64,000 bases of DNA from Sediminibacillus terrae (GTDB lineage: Bacteria > Bacillota > Bacilli > Bacillales > Amphibacillaceae), in NCBI RefSeq assembly GCF_009602435.1, contig NZ_VZDQ01000011.1, positions 558,001-622,000 of the forward strand. Direction: 5' to 3'. The translations under genes were made by a program, and so were the position numbers. The stretch's first letter is position 1; each line of letters starts with the position of its first letter. Positions 1 to 8,787 of the stretch are shown piece by piece. Below the pieces are notes generated by a model. It was not told where the DNA came from and made no database searches. It saw only the letters and a program-made list of their open reading frames with translations.

Positions 1-573
1 GCTATTCACAAAGTTCATATGTACAGATGCGTCAGGGTTTTGGTAATTTACTCCCTCATAAAATCCCTCGATTTCTGGCTGCCATTCAAAAGCGCCAATC
101 AAACCGACATTGTTGGTGGATGTCATTTTTCCGGCTACCATTCCACTGAAAAATCCCATGGCATGAGAATTGAAATTGACAGAAGTCAAGTTGTCCCCGG
201 TATATCCCCCATTGAAGTAAACAAAATGAATATCTGGATATGCCTCATTGATTTCATCGAACATTTTCCCGTAGTTGCTACTGTGACCAAAGATTAAATT
301 AATCCCTTGATTCGAGAATTCCTCGACAGCACGATTGACATCCTGCTGTGTTTGTATGCCTTCTTTAAAATAAACGTCTACATCATATTCTTCTTTGATT
401 TTCAAAAGTCCCTGATAGCCTTTATTTCCCCAGGTTTGATCATGGATGGAGTTTTCCACCAGCATGCCGACCCTGTCTATTTCACCTCCACCCAAGGTAG
501 AGCAGCCGGCTGCCATAAGTAAACAGAAACCGGCAAGGAAGACAAGCGGAACAAATCGATATCTATTTTTCAC
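1..573 (-). CDS. med: Med/BMP-family lipoprotein, 3' part cut off by window start
   Basis: The first 191 codons are present; the C-terminal part lies outside the window. I read a GTG start at 571-573 with a GGGAG ribosome binding site about 10 nt upstream. The N-terminus has a basic stretch, a hydrophobic core and a lipobox (LMAAGC) placing the lipidated Cys near residue 24. The following sequence (VGMLVENSIHDQTWGNKGYQ) resembles the Med/BMP periplasmic-binding-protein family. In B. subtilis Med is a surface lipoprotein that raises comK expression, and med lies beside yjaV as it does here. Other BMP lipoproteins bind nucleosides, so function rests on synteny as well as sequence. comK is also in this window, about 33 kb away. 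Confidence 0.85.
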   Translation of the reverse strand, partial: MKNRYRFVPLVFLAGFCLLMAAGCSTLGGGEIDRVGMLVENSIHDQTWGNKGYQGLLKIKEEYDVDVYFKEGIQTQQDVNRAVEEFSNQGINLIFGHSSNYGKMFDEINEAYPDIHFVYFNGGYTGDNLTSVNFNSHAMGFFSGMVAGKMTSTNNVGLIGAFEWQPEIEGFYEGVNYQNPDASVHMNFVNS

Positions 574-667
574 CGTGTGCACTCCCAATCGGTCAGTATT
601 CTCTAGTACTATTCTACCGTCTTACTTCTAGTCCGTAAATGTATCGAATTATTACATTCTGATTACA

Positions 668-1315
668 TTAGTAAAAAGAAATAAACTTTTCATAGTGCCG
701 CTGCAGTTTCTTTTGACGTTGTCCGGTCGATTCTGAAGGAAAAACTGGAATCACTTCGGCATCTGTCTCTCTTTGACCCTCCTGGTCTCCTGAAGGACTG
801 ATGATAACATGCTTTTTCGATTGCTTTGTTTTCAACAAAGGAAAGAATTCTTGTAAAAAGTCTTTTATATATACAGCATCGTCATGGAAAGTTTGCGAAT
901 CAAAGGGGACTTCGCCTCCATCCGGACTGAACATGCTGTCCTTCGACCGCGGCATCCATTCTCCATATAACATCGGTAATTCCACATGACACCAATCTTC
1001 TTTATTGGTTGGGCGTTCCTGCATTTTCCCATTCAGTAAAAATTTCCGGGACGCTTTGAGCGCATCCGGCACCGGTGCTTTTTGTTCCGTTTCTATTTGT
1101 ATGATTGCTTCTAAATTTGCTTCTGTTTTGCTTGTTTGATACTCCTCCACTGTGGGGAATAATTGAAATGAACTGTTCCGTGCCAAAAAAGCCCAAAAAT
1201 TATCTTGCCTGACAGTCGTAGCTTCCCCTATTCCGATAACTTGTTCGCCATGATACAGCAACTTTTCGCAGAGATGGAAACCTATCCAGTCAAAACAAGG
1301 TAAAATTAAATACAT
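668..1315 (-). CDS. yjaV: YjaV-like protein of unknown function
   Basis: A 215-residue protein. The Met at 1315 is preferred because a strong GGGAGGGG site lies just upstream; the frame extends 11 codons further without a better site. The N-terminus (YLILPCFDWIGFHLCEKLL) looks like a degenerate first beta-alpha unit of a nucleotide-binding or epimerase fold but lacks the GxxGxxG loop. A low-complexity, charged C-terminus follows. No catalytic motif was seen. It is assigned mainly by its place between yjzD and med, as in B. subtilis. It probably lies in one transcript with med, which starts about 95 bp downstream. The molecular role is unknown. Confidence 0.6.
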   Translation of the reverse strand: MYLILPCFDWIGFHLCEKLLYHGEQVIGIGEATTVRQDNFWAFLARNSSFQLFPTVEEYQTSKTEANLEAIIQIETEQKAPVPDALKASRKFLLNGKMQERPTNKEDWCHVELPMLYGEWMPRSKDSMFSPDGGEVPFDSQTFHDDAVYIKDFLQEFFPLLKTKQSKKHVIISPSGDQEGQRETDAEVIPVFPSESTGQRQKKLQRHYEKFISFY

Positions 1316-1445
1316 TGGAAACCCCTCCCTTTCCACTATTCTCGACAAACAAAGGAATTTGGATATATAACTGTTTTTTATATTTATTTTTCAACAGGCT
1401 TCTGCTAAACTTAAAACAGAATGTGTAAAAAATGAGGTGAAATGA

Positions 1446-1619
1446 TTGCGTTATCTTTGGACAGTTATCTGGTCATTTTTACTTAGCTTTTTGATTTCGT
1501 ATGTATTATCAAGCATGGGCGGAGCTTCTCTTCCGTTCGATCAGGTGCTTGTGCTGACAGTAATTTTTTCTGTGGCAATTTTTCTTTTAGGCGGTGCCTT
1601 GAAGGAAGAAACAGAATAG
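1446..1619 (+). CDS. yjzD: YjzD, small DUF2929-family membrane protein
   Basis: A 57-residue protein using a TTG start, with a GAGGTGA ribosome binding site about 4 nt upstream. It has two hydrophobic segments (roughly residues 4-22 and 33-50) separated by a short loop and ends in KEETE, so it should be a small two-span membrane protein. Size, topology and the neighbouring yjaV/med match the DUF2929 family protein YjzD. Its function is not known. It is transcribed divergently from yjaV and is followed by a strong terminator. Confidence 0.75.
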   Translation: MRYLWTVIWSFLLSFLISYVLSSMGGASLPFDQVLVLTVIFSVAIFLLGGALKEETE

Positions 1620-1645
1620 GCTGCATTCGCTGCCACTTTGGTTGA

Positions 1646-1680
1646 AAACCCTTGCCCACAAGGAGTCGGCAAGGGTTTAT
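1646..1680. terminator. Bidirectional rho-independent terminator
   Basis: An 11-bp perfect stem (AAACCCTTGCC at 1646-1656 pairing with 1668-1678) encloses a short loop and is flanked by A and T residues on both sides. It lies between convergent yjzD and the small gene at 1695-2030 and can serve both. Confidence 0.8.
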
Positions 1681-1694
1681 TAGTACGGAAAAAA

Positions 1695-2030
1695 TTAATA
1701 CCAGGGAAGCGCGCTCAGTGCAACCAGTGCTGTCAATGGCAGCACAAGACGGCGGAACCTTCCCGGCCCGTATCCATATCCGTATCCTGGATAACCATAT
1801 CCCGGATAGCCGTAACCCGGATAAAATCCAAACTGCCGATCGTCTCCATAACCTGTATGGTATTCAGGTACAGTTGTTTGGATCGGAACGGCCATATACA
1901 CAAAATCTTCATCCAAATCGACAACGATACCGTCCACTTTGCTCCCGTCATTCAATTCAGCAAGTACATAGGAATTCATATGGGATTTGCAAAGCTCATA
2001 TATATGGTGGTGGCTGTGTGGTCTGTTCAT
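1695..2030 (-). CDS. Small protein with Sm/SH3-like strand segment and PGYGY repeats
   Basis: A 111-residue protein. The Met at 2030 is chosen because GGAGG lies 8-12 nt upstream; six codons of open frame precede it. Residues 1-20 are His-rich (MNRPHSHHHIYELCKSH). Residues about 20-50 (YVLAELNDGSKVDGIVVDLD) have the strand pattern of a small beta-barrel in which a variable or regulatory element is built around 'G..V.G.V.D.D...'; this is similar in outline to Sm-like domains, though I cannot prove homology. Then come Tyr/Gly/Pro repeats (PGYGY repeated at least three times), an Arg pair and a hydrophobic C-terminus. Similar His- and Tyr-rich small proteins occur in Bacillaceae and may be spore or surface proteins. 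The family name is not known to me. Confidence 0.7.
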   Translation of the reverse strand: MNRPHSHHHIYELCKSHMNSYVLAELNDGSKVDGIVVDLDEDFVYMAVPIQTTVPEYHTGYGDDRQFGFYPGYGYPGYGYPGYGYGYGPGRFRRLVLPLTALVALSALPWY

Positions 2031-2159
2031 GTCGACTACCTCCTTCACACTTTAGCCTATTCATGGCTGACTGGGTATGTGACAGGGGACGATGAATGTT
2101 CTCAAAGAACAAGAAACCATTTTAGATAAAAGCATTGCTTTAACATTGGGAGGAAAAAC

Positions 2160-2981
2160 ATGGATTTTGCCAACGATTTTTGGATTTTAGTCAAATATGT
2201 ATTTTTAGGGTTGTTTCAAGGTTTCACAGAACCGATACCGATTTCTTCCAGCGGCCACCTCGTCCTGCTGAGAAATTTATTTCAGTTGGACATTCATGGA
2301 TTGTCCTTTGAAATTTTAGTGAATGCTGGTTCATTGATTGCGGTACTGCTTATATACAGAAAGGATATACTCCGTTTAATCCAAAACGGCTTCCGTTACC
2401 TGTTCACCAAACAGCCGGAAGCGCGAGATGATTTTCGATTTATTTTATACTTGATCGTCGGGACCATTCCTGCCGGCATAATCGGAATTTTGTTCGAAGA
2501 ACAGATTGGAGAAGTATTCGGTTTTTCGAAAATGGTCGGCATCACGTTGATTATCACCGGAATTGCCTTATGGATTATCCGCAATATTAAAGGCTACAAA
2601 AATGACGGGGAAATCACATTCAAGGATGCACTCATCGTCGGCCTGGCGCAGGCTGTGGCGCTGATACCGGGAATCAGCCGTTCTGGGGCCACGATCGTCG
2701 GTGCCATGCTGCTTGGCATGCACAAGGAAACAGCACTGCGTTACTCGTTTTTGCTTTATATTCCCGTAAGTCTGGGCACACTTGTCCTCAGTATCGGGGA
2801 GATTGTGAACGACGATCAGTTCAGCGCCCTGTTCATCCCTTACTTGCTTGCGTTTATGGCTGCCATCATTGCCACCTATTATTCACTCCGGTGGTTTATG
2901 AATATCATGGCTAAAGGGAACTTAAAATACTTTTCCTTCTATTGTTTCATTGTCGGTATTCTTGCCATATTGTTCTTGTAA
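2160..2981 (+). CDS. uppP: Undecaprenyl-diphosphatase UppP (BacA family)
   Basis: A 273-residue polytopic membrane protein that hydrolyses undecaprenyl pyrophosphate to the monophosphate, recycling the lipid carrier of peptidoglycan and wall polymer synthesis. Both signature regions are present: [15 protein letters not shown] near residue 20, which fits the (E/Q)xxxE motif plus Ser-rich loop, and PGISRSGAT near residue 170, which carries the catalytic Arg. About seven to eight membrane segments are visible. A GGGAGGA site lies upstream of the ATG. Loss or overexpression of this family alters bacitracin sensitivity. The gene stands alone and is followed by its own terminator. Confidence 0.95.
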   Translation: MDFANDFWILVKYVFLGLFQGFTEPIPISSSGHLVLLRNLFQLDIHGLSFEILVNAGSLIAVLLIYRKDILRLIQNGFRYLFTKQPEARDDFRFILYLIVGTIPAGIIGILFEEQIGEVFGFSKMVGITLIITGIALWIIRNIKGYKNDGEITFKDALIVGLAQAVALIPGISRSGATIVGAMLLGMHKETALRYSFLLYIPVSLGTLVLSIGEIVNDDQFSALFIPYLLAFMAAIIATYYSLRWFMNIMAKGNLKYFSFYCFIVGILAILFL

Positions 2982-2984
2982 ACG

Positions 2985-3024
2985 AAAAGCTGTCCAGCAT
3001 GAGTCCATGCGGGCAGCTTTTTTA
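2985..3024 (+). terminator. Terminator of uppP
   Basis: The stem AAAAGCTGTCC / GGGCAGCTTTTTT begins three bases after the stop codon and runs into a T tract. Confidence 0.85.
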
Positions 3025-3212
3025 AATGTCACAGTTGTGATTTTATCCTGTAGATAATAACAACCAGTCTTCCTCTATCCCAGTTGGTGCTTCATCAGGT
3101 GGATGAAGTGCTCTTTCCGCTTTCTTCTATTCCAGATCGAATTTCAGCAGTGTTCGTTGCCAATCCTCACTTAAAGTGTCGATCCGCGAACCAAACATCC
3201 ACCAAAAAACAT

Positions 3213-3242
3213 AAAAAAACCCCCTGCACAGTGCAAGGGGTC
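3213..3242 (-). terminator. Terminator of yitW
   Basis: On the minus strand ACCCCTTGCAC pairs with GTGCAGGGGGT and is followed by six T residues, ten bases after the yitW stop. The stretch 3025-3212 between the two convergent genes holds no convincing gene. Confidence 0.85.
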
Positions 3243-3251
3243 TAGCGTACA

Positions 3252-3566
3252 TTAATCCGGGATACCCAGGGCGATTTTGGCATATCTGGACATCCGATCT
3301 TTCGACCACGGCGGATTCCAAACAATATTGACTTTGGTTTCTTTTACTTCCGGAATGTCGCTCAGGACAAATTTAACATCTTGTTCAATATGGCCAGCCA
3401 GCGGGCAGCCCATTGCCGTCAATGTCATAGTGACGGTGGCCACACCGTTTTCATCTAAATCCACTCCATAGACAAGGCCTAAGTTTACAATATCTATCCC
3501 GAGTTCCGGGTCAATTACGTTCTCAAGAGCACCCATCAAGTTTTCCTGCAATGCTTCCTCCATCAT
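3252..3566 (-). CDS. yitW: MIP18/SufT-family protein YitW
   Basis: A 104-residue DUF59 (MIP18/PaaD-like) protein. It shows the family motif ENVIDPELGIDIVNLGLVYG near residues 14-33 and the conserved TAMGCPL segment with a single Cys near residue 54. Family members assist maturation of iron-sulfur proteins; SufT in Gram-positives supports Fe-S assembly under high demand. Two adjacent Met codons follow AAGGAGG; either 3566 or 3563 could be used. It lies immediately downstream of yitV, as in B. subtilis, and ends at a strong terminator. Confidence 0.9.
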   Translation of the reverse strand: MMEEALQENLMGALENVIDPELGIDIVNLGLVYGVDLDENGVATVTMTLTAMGCPLAGHIEQDVKFVLSDIPEVKETKVNIVWNPPWSKDRMSRYAKIALGIPD

Positions 3567-3641
3567 ACAACCTCCTTGATATTGGTTCTTCTTATTATAA
3601 ACACATATCGGTCATTTTTTAAATGATAATCCTCGCAGCAT

Positions 3642-4406
3642 TTACAATTGCATGTCGAACCATTTGACTGTTTCCAGTATAGCGAATCTGCTGACTTTGT
3701 GTCCGCGGCCGACCTCCCGTAAAAAGCGGATGCTTTCCGGATTTTTATAATAAGGTACGACTTCATTGTAAAAACTGTAAGCATGGTCAAAAGGTACAAC
3801 CGGATCGGCTTCTCCATGCCAGAAAAACAACGGCCGTTCATACAGCTTGTCTACCTGCTTCGACAAATCAATGGTTTCCAGCTGTTGATAGATAGTTTCA
3901 ATCTCATCGTCCGACATTTCAAACTCGGAACTGTTCTGTTTCATCTGGTCGACCAACGCCTTGGCGTAATCGGTGATTTTCGGAGAGCCCATCAACACTG
4001 CCGACGCTTTAATCCATGGATATTGCGTCAAAGCGGCAGCCGTGGTGATCCCTCCCATGCTGGTGCCGGCAAGACCGAACCTTTCGTCAAGAAGCAGCAT
4101 TTTTTCGTCCAGTGTACTCTTTATCACTTGTAAATCTTTTATGTTTTGGCTGACGATTTCAAAAAATCGCATATTCATTTCATCCGTTGATAAGTCTTCT
4201 GCCCTGTCCCCATGAAGCATGCTGTCCGGCAGAATGACCCGGAAGCCTTTTTCCGCGAGCAAGTAAGCAAGTGGAAGATTATGTTCTTTAGCACTCGTAT
4301 ATCCATGAAAATATGTAAGGACTGGCAGTGGCTCTCTGCTTTTTTCTGCATCGACGACAATAAGGAGGGGAATACCCTTCCATTTTTCTCTGCTTACGGT
4401 GATCAT
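3642..4406 (-). CDS. yitV: Alpha/beta hydrolase YitV (putative esterase)
   Basis: A 254-residue single-domain alpha/beta hydrolase. The nucleophile elbow is GTSMGG (Ser near residue 117). A FWHGEADPVVP segment near residue 195 carries the likely Asp, and GRGHKVS near the C-terminus carries the catalytic His. No signal peptide is present, so it should be cytoplasmic. The natural substrate of YitV-type esterases is not established. It is divergent from yitU and upstream of yitW, which is the B. subtilis arrangement. Confidence 0.9.
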   Translation of the reverse strand: MITVSREKWKGIPLLIVVDAEKSREPLPVLTYFHGYTSAKEHNLPLAYLLAEKGFRVILPDSMLHGDRAEDLSTDEMNMRFFEIVSQNIKDLQVIKSTLDEKMLLLDERFGLAGTSMGGITTAAALTQYPWIKASAVLMGSPKITDYAKALVDQMKQNSSEFEMSDDEIETIYQQLETIDLSKQVDKLYERPLFFWHGEADPVVPFDHAYSFYNEVVPYYKNPESIRFLREVGRGHKVSRFAILETVKWFDMQL

Positions 4407-4556
4407 ATCTTCTTATCCTCTCATCTATAGTGGTGGTCTTAATTCCATGATAATCGTTACACTTTAAACATGCAAAACAAACAGTAAATTTAACCCTTTC
4501 TTTACAGATAACCTGTTCACCGATAAACTATACTTACATAAGAGGTGATTATATAA

Positions 4557-5396
4557 ATGAAAACGAACCAGCATTTGATAGCCTTGGATCTTGACGGAAC
4601 CCTGCTTACAGACAACAAGGTAATAAGCGAAAAAACAAAAAAAGTGATCATGCAGGCAAAACAAGCCGGTCATGTCGTAGTGATAGCCACCGGAAGACCC
4701 CACCGTGCCAGCATTGATTATTACAAAGAGTTAGAGCTGGACACCCCGATGGTGAATTTTAACGGGGCATTGATTCATCATCCATTAGATAAAAAATGGG
4801 ATGCCGTCCACTCACCGCTGCCCAACCGGACAGCAAAAGCGATAGTACAGACATGTTATGATCTGGAGGTCAACAATATCATGGCCGAGGTAGGAGACGA
4901 CGTCTACCTTGATCAGTATGATGAAGAATTAATGGAAATCTTCCATACCGACCAGGCTAATCCTGTTACAGTCGGAAGCCTGAAAAATAATTTGCAGGAT
5001 GATCCAACTTCTTTGTTGATACACCCACAGGAAGAACACATACAAGAACTCCGCTCCCATCTCAATGACAAACACGCTTCAGTCATTGAGCACCGTAAAT
5101 GGGGAGCTCCCTGGCATGTAATCGAAATCGTACGTAAAGGATTGAATAAAGCAGTCGGATTGGAAAAAATCGCCCGCTACTTTGACATTCCGCAGTCACA
5201 CATAATTGCTTTCGGAGACGAAGACAACGATTTGGAAATGATTGAATATGCAGGAGTAGGCGTGGCGATGGGAAATGGAATCGAGGAACTGAAGAAACTG
5301 GCTAACCATGTCGCCGGTACAAATGAAGCAGACGGGATCGGAGCCTTCTTGGAAGAATATTTGCATCTCGGAGCCAAAAGCACCAGCACTAATTAA
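4557..5396 (+). CDS. yitU: HAD-superfamily phosphatase YitU (Cof type)
   Basis: A 279-residue class IIB HAD phosphatase. Motif I is LDLDGTLL (residues 10-17), motif II is in VVIATGRPH with the conserved Thr/Gly, a Lys follows in KGLNKAVG near 200, and motif IV is GDEDNDLEM near 222. The cap sits between motifs II and III. B. subtilis YitU belongs to a small set of HAD phosphatases able to dephosphorylate the 5-amino-6-ribitylamino-uracil phosphate intermediate of riboflavin synthesis; other sugar phosphates may be used as well. AGAGGTGA precedes the ATG. The gene ends at a strong hairpin. Confidence 0.9.
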   Translation: MKTNQHLIALDLDGTLLTDNKVISEKTKKVIMQAKQAGHVVVIATGRPHRASIDYYKELELDTPMVNFNGALIHHPLDKKWDAVHSPLPNRTAKAIVQTCYDLEVNNIMAEVGDDVYLDQYDEELMEIFHTDQANPVTVGSLKNNLQDDPTSLLIHPQEEHIQELRSHLNDKHASVIEHRKWGAPWHVIEIVRKGLNKAVGLEKIARYFDIPQSHIIAFGDEDNDLEMIEYAGVGVAMGNGIEELKKLANHVAGTNEADGIGAFLEEYLHLGAKSTSTN

Positions 5397-5453
5397 CGCG
5401 ATGAAGTCTGGCATCTTTTTCAAGTCATTCTTTTTCCTCGCAAGGTCCATACT

Positions 5454-5487
5454 AAGCTTGAACGCAATAGCGTTCAAGCTTTTTTTG
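5454..5487 (+). terminator. Terminator of yitU
   Basis: AGCTTGAACGC pairs perfectly with GCGTTCAAGCT around an AATA loop and is followed by seven T residues. Confidence 0.85.
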
Positions 5488-5582
5488 GCAACGCTGGTTT
5501 ATACGGCAGCCGATGTTGCGTCATAGAGTCTGTTGCCTGCTTCAGCAGGTTTTCGTGGACATTTCTATTAGGGGGAATGGAA

Positions 5583-5732
5583 ATGAGCAGAAAAAGCAAG
5601 TCAAAACGATTTACGCAGCAAGGGGCCGATTCGGTAAAAAGACATGATGAGCGTTTTCCTTACCGGGAGCGCTTTACCGATGTCGAGCGTAAAGAGGAAC
5701 AAGCAGACCAACATACTCTGGGAGGTTTTTAA
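5583..5732 (+). CDS. Small, highly charged protein of unknown function
   Basis: A 49-residue ORF beginning MSRKSKSKRFTQQG, with TAGGGGGAATGG just upstream acting as ribosome binding site. The product is hydrophilic, rich in Lys, Arg, Asp and Glu, with no membrane segment or Cys. It ends two bases before the next gene (5735), and the GGGAGG that serves as that gene's ribosome binding site lies within its last codons, so the two are very probably co-transcribed. Many Bacillaceae carry such small basic proteins as spore or DNA-associated proteins, but I do not recognise this one. Confidence 0.6.
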   Translation: MSRKSKSKRFTQQGADSVKRHDERFPYRERFTDVERKEEQADQHTLGGF

Positions 5733-5734
5733 CA

Positions 5735-5938
5735 ATGGCAAACAATTTCATGCAGCAAGCAAGAAATGCAATGAACCGTTTAACCAACATGACAAACGGC
5801 GGCCAGAATGTCAGCGAGCAGGATAAGCAAGCAGCACGCAATGCAATCCAATCTGCTTATACTAGTGCTTCCCCTGAAGAACAAGAACAGCTTCAGCAGT
5901 TGGAAGAGCAGCTGAACCGTCATAACCAAATGCAGTAA
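5735..5938 (+). CDS. DUF3813-type small protein (YitR-like)
   Basis: A 67-residue protein, Gln- and Asn-rich and predicted mostly helical (NNFMQQARNAMNRL near the start, EEQEQLQQLEEQLNR near the end). It resembles the DUF3813 family, which includes the YitR protein encoded beside yitS/yitT/yitU in B. subtilis. That match is by recall of the family and by context, not by a search. No enzymatic motif is present. GGGAGG lies 7-12 nt before the start codon, within the tail of the preceding small gene. Confidence 0.65.
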   Translation: MANNFMQQARNAMNRLTNMTNGGQNVSEQDKQAARNAIQSAYTSASPEEQEQLQQLEEQLNRHNQMQ

Positions 5939-6214
5939 ACTGATAGGGCGGCATCCATCCCGGTGCCGCTCTGTTCAATTTAACCATAGGCGCTCCCCGC
6001 CTTCGTCCCAACTTCCCAAAGAACACTTTAATGACATGGACACAGAACGACAGTTCCGGACAATTATTGCCCAGGAAATAAGGGGCACATTTGTCCAGGA
6101 TACTTACGAACCCAAAGAAACAACCCTCTTCTTTCCTTTTACTTCAATCCCTTTTGTAAATGACAAAATTCTGCTATGATGGACATAAATCTGTGTTACA
6201 TAGGAGGATTAAGC

Positions 6215-6478
6215 ATGAGTGTACGAGTGGAAGCGACACCGAACCCGAATGCAATGAAATTCACAACTGATTCCATGATATTCGAAGGAAATAACAGCGT
6301 GTCCGTGATGGCTGGACAAACAAGTGAACATCAAGTTCTGAATGACCTGATGGAACTGGAAGGAGTCGACAACGTTTTCGGTTTCCAAAACTTCATCACA
6401 GTTAACAAGAAATTCGACGTGGAATGGGAACCGCTTACCCCACAAGTGGAAGCAGTCTTAAACGAATACGGATACTAA
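6215..6478 (+). CDS. Nfu/NifU N-terminal-domain protein
   Basis: An 87-residue protein consisting of just the Nfu N-terminal domain. The hallmark VEATPNPNAMKF occurs at residues 4-15. There is no CxxC Fe-S scaffold domain. AGGAGG lies 7-12 nt before the Met at 6215; the open frame continues 13 codons upstream without a better start. Isolated Nfu_N proteins are common in Bacillales and are presumed to help Fe-S protein maturation, possibly as a client-recognition module, but no direct function is known. The nearby yitW (MIP18 family) makes an Fe-S connection plausible. Confidence 0.85.
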   Translation: MSVRVEATPNPNAMKFTTDSMIFEGNNSVSVMAGQTSEHQVLNDLMELEGVDNVFGFQNFITVNKKFDVEWEPLTPQVEAVLNEYGY

Positions 6479-6549
6479 GAACATTTCCGGACAAGACTAA
6501 AAAACGAGAATATTCCTCTGAATGCATCAAAATTTTGATCATAAAAAAA

Positions 6550-6596
6550 AGCTGTTCAAGAAGTCTTGCTACTTCCTTGAACAGCTCTTTTTCTAT
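6550..6596. terminator. Bidirectional terminator between the Nfu-N gene and yitT
   Basis: AGCTGTTCAAG-AAGT and ACTT-CCTTGAACAGCT form a 14-15 bp stem with A tracts on the left and T tracts on the right, so it can end both convergent genes. Confidence 0.8.
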
Positions 6597-6651
6597 CCAT
6601 CCAAATCGGCTAGTCACCCCACGCATCTGGCGAACTTTCTTTATGTTTCCA

Positions 6652-7500
6652 TTAATCGTTGCGTCGAAAGAAACCAAATATTCCAGTTGTCTGCACAACA
6701 TTCGTGAACGCCTGTGGATCCACTTCCGAAATAATCCGTTCCAAGTCATACAATTCATACCTGGTGATAACAAGGACCATCATATCCTTGTCTTCACGAC
6801 TGTATGCGCCTCGAGCAGGTAAAATCGTGATTCCTCGGATCATTTTGTCGTGAATCGCTTTTTGCAGTTCCTCCGCTTTGCGTGTGACAATCATAGCTGT
6901 CACTTTTTCATGACGGGTATGGAGCGCATCGATCACCCTTGTTGTCACATATAAAGTAAGTAACGTGTACAAAGCATTTTCTGCTTCATACAACAAACCA
7001 GCAACGATGATGATTCCGCTGTTGATGATCAAAAAGAAATTGCCGATCGGTTTATCCTTCATGCGGGACAACACCATCGCCACGATATCCAGACCGCCGG
7101 TTGATGCCCCCCATTTCAATGTCATACCGACCCCTATACCGCCGATGACACCTCCGAAAACAGCATTTAAAATAATATCCTCTGATAACGGCTGTACCGG
7201 CAACACTTCAAGGAAAACCGTCGTGAATATGACCGAGATCACACTGTAAATCGTAAAACCCTTACCGACTTTGTACCAGCCCAATATGGCTACCGGTATA
7301 TTCAAAATAAATAGGATGATACCTGTACTGACTCCATTGATATTGAAAAAGTCTCGGAAAATACTTGACATAAGCTGGGCGATACCTGTAAAACCGCTGG
7401 CATAGACATTCGCGGCAATAAGGAAAAAATTTAATGCAATCGCGTTGAACAATGCCCCCAGCATTACTATGAAAATTCGTCTCGCTTCAATAAAAAACAT
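6652..7500 (-). CDS. yitT: YitT-family membrane protein
   Basis: A 282-residue protein with about five to six N-terminal membrane spans (DUF161-type repeat; the conserved GASTGGLDIVA lies near residue 132) and a cytosolic C-terminal DUF2179 domain (about residues 200-275) rich in charged residues. GGAGG precedes the ATG. The function of YitT/YqfU/YpjC-type proteins is not established; transport has been suggested from the topology. The gene is divergent from yitS with 393 bp between them. Confidence 0.88.
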   Translation of the reverse strand: MFFIEARRIFIVMLGALFNAIALNFFLIAANVYASGFTGIAQLMSSIFRDFFNINGVSTGIILFILNIPVAILGWYKVGKGFTIYSVISVIFTTVFLEVLPVQPLSEDIILNAVFGGVIGGIGVGMTLKWGASTGGLDIVAMVLSRMKDKPIGNFFLIINSGIIIVAGLLYEAENALYTLLTLYVTTRVIDALHTRHEKVTAMIVTRKAEELQKAIHDKMIRGITILPARGAYSREDKDMMVLVITRYELYDLERIISEVDPQAFTNVVQTTGIFGFFRRND

Positions 7501-7893
7501 AACTGCCTCCTTCGTTTATCCCGGTCAAAAGCCACAACGATTGTCGCAAGTGCGGCCGCTCCCTGTATCGATGTTCTTATGTTGTTTTCCAATTATCGGG
7601 CTATTTCTTCTACATGTCCTTATCGTTTCCATATGTAGCAAAAATAAGCTTCTCTTTTCCATACCCAGCTATTCGCACAAATAATCGCAGTATCGCTTTT
7701 CCCATTCCAATACAACGAAATGGGAAAAAGCTTTGACTATCGATAACAGTACGCTTACACTGTAGATAAACTGCACTTGTTTTATTTATCATCCTTGCGG
7801 GCTTGTATTTCGAGCTCGATGGCGGTTTCTTTTTTGAAACTCCCATTTTACTTTTTACCGTAAGAAAAATGATCCGAATTGAGGGTGGAAAAC
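7501..7893. other. Intergenic region between divergent yitT and yitS
   Basis: This stretch holds the start signals for both genes. A 78-codon open frame on the minus strand (7610-7846) has no credible ribosome binding site and ordinary intergenic composition, so I do not call it a gene. No clear operator or RNA structure was seen. Confidence 0.4.
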
Positions 7894-8754
7894 ATGAATG
7901 TGAAAATTATCACCGATTCTGCGTGTGACCTTTCGCAAAGCCATTATGAAAAATACAACATTGATATGGTATCACTGACTGTCGAACTCGACAATGAAAA
8001 TTTTGAAGACGCAAAAACTATTTCTGCGAAAGCAATCTATGATGCAATGCGTGCTGGAAAGGCACCAAAAACTTCTCAAGTCAGTCCGCAAAAATTCCGT
8101 GAAGCATTTGAAAGCTATGCTAGGCGAAACCAGCCGTGCCTTTATGTCGCTTTCTCGTCCGAACTCTCAGGAACTTACAATGCTGGAAGAATGGCCATGC
8201 AGGAAGTCAAGGAGGATTATCCTGACTGGGAAGCTCAAGTGCTCGACACTCATTGCGCTTCCCTGGGACACGGATTGGTCGTCCTGCGTGCCGCACAGCT
8301 TGCAAATGAAGGAGAGAGTCTCAGCCAAGTTGAAGAAATTGCCCGATACCATGCCAATCACATGGAGCATATCTTCACAGTAGATGATCTGGAATATTTG
8401 TATCGCGGTGGACGAGTAAGCAAAACAGCCGCTTTTGTCGGTTCATTGTTAAAAATCAAGCCTTTGTTGCATGTTGAAACTGGTAAGCTGATGCCATTGG
8501 AAAAAATCCGCGGCTCAAAACGCGTGTTGAAGCGGATGGTAGACGTAATGGAGGAACGCGGGAAAGATTTTCAAAAACAGACCATCGGCATCAGCCATGG
8601 AGACGATTTGGAAAAAGCCAGGCAGCTTGCCGAAATGATCAAAGAACGTTTTGAAGTCGAAGACGTGCACATTGAGATGGTCGGCTCAGCAATCGGCGCC
8701 CACTCCGGCCCCGGAACACTTGCTTTGTTTTTCCTGAACGATGATTATCAATAA
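7894..8754 (+). CDS. yitS: DegV-family fatty-acid-binding protein YitS
   Basis: A 286-residue DegV protein. The N-terminal motif VKIITDSACDL (residues 3-13), the TSQVSP segment near residue 64 and the SSELSGTYN loop near 95 are typical of the fatty-acid pocket. Gram-positive DegV/FakB proteins bind a fatty acid and present it to the kinase FakA, so acyl phosphate formation is the likely context; YitS itself has not been tied to a specific fatty acid as far as I know. GAGGGTGG lies before the Met at 7894, which I prefer over a start five codons upstream. Confidence 0.88.
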   Translation: MNVKIITDSACDLSQSHYEKYNIDMVSLTVELDNENFEDAKTISAKAIYDAMRAGKAPKTSQVSPQKFREAFESYARRNQPCLYVAFSSELSGTYNAGRMAMQEVKEDYPDWEAQVLDTHCASLGHGLVVLRAAQLANEGESLSQVEEIARYHANHMEHIFTVDDLEYLYRGGRVSKTAAFVGSLLKIKPLLHVETGKLMPLEKIRGSKRVLKRMVDVMEERGKDFQKQTIGISHGDDLEKARQLAEMIKERFEVEDVHIEMVGSAIGAHSGPGTLALFFLNDDYQ

Positions 8755-8787
8755 GTTGCACATGGTCGAAATCAATGCCTAGTCAAA

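Noticed and set aside
3127-3321. 64-codon minus-strand ORF overlapping the yitW end
   Set aside because: It is a shifted-frame shadow of yitW and crosses its terminator; no ribosome binding site.
7610-7846. 78-codon minus-strand ORF in the yitT-yitS gap
   Set aside because: No ribosome binding site, mixed composition with no recognisable motif, and it sits where divergent promoters are expected.
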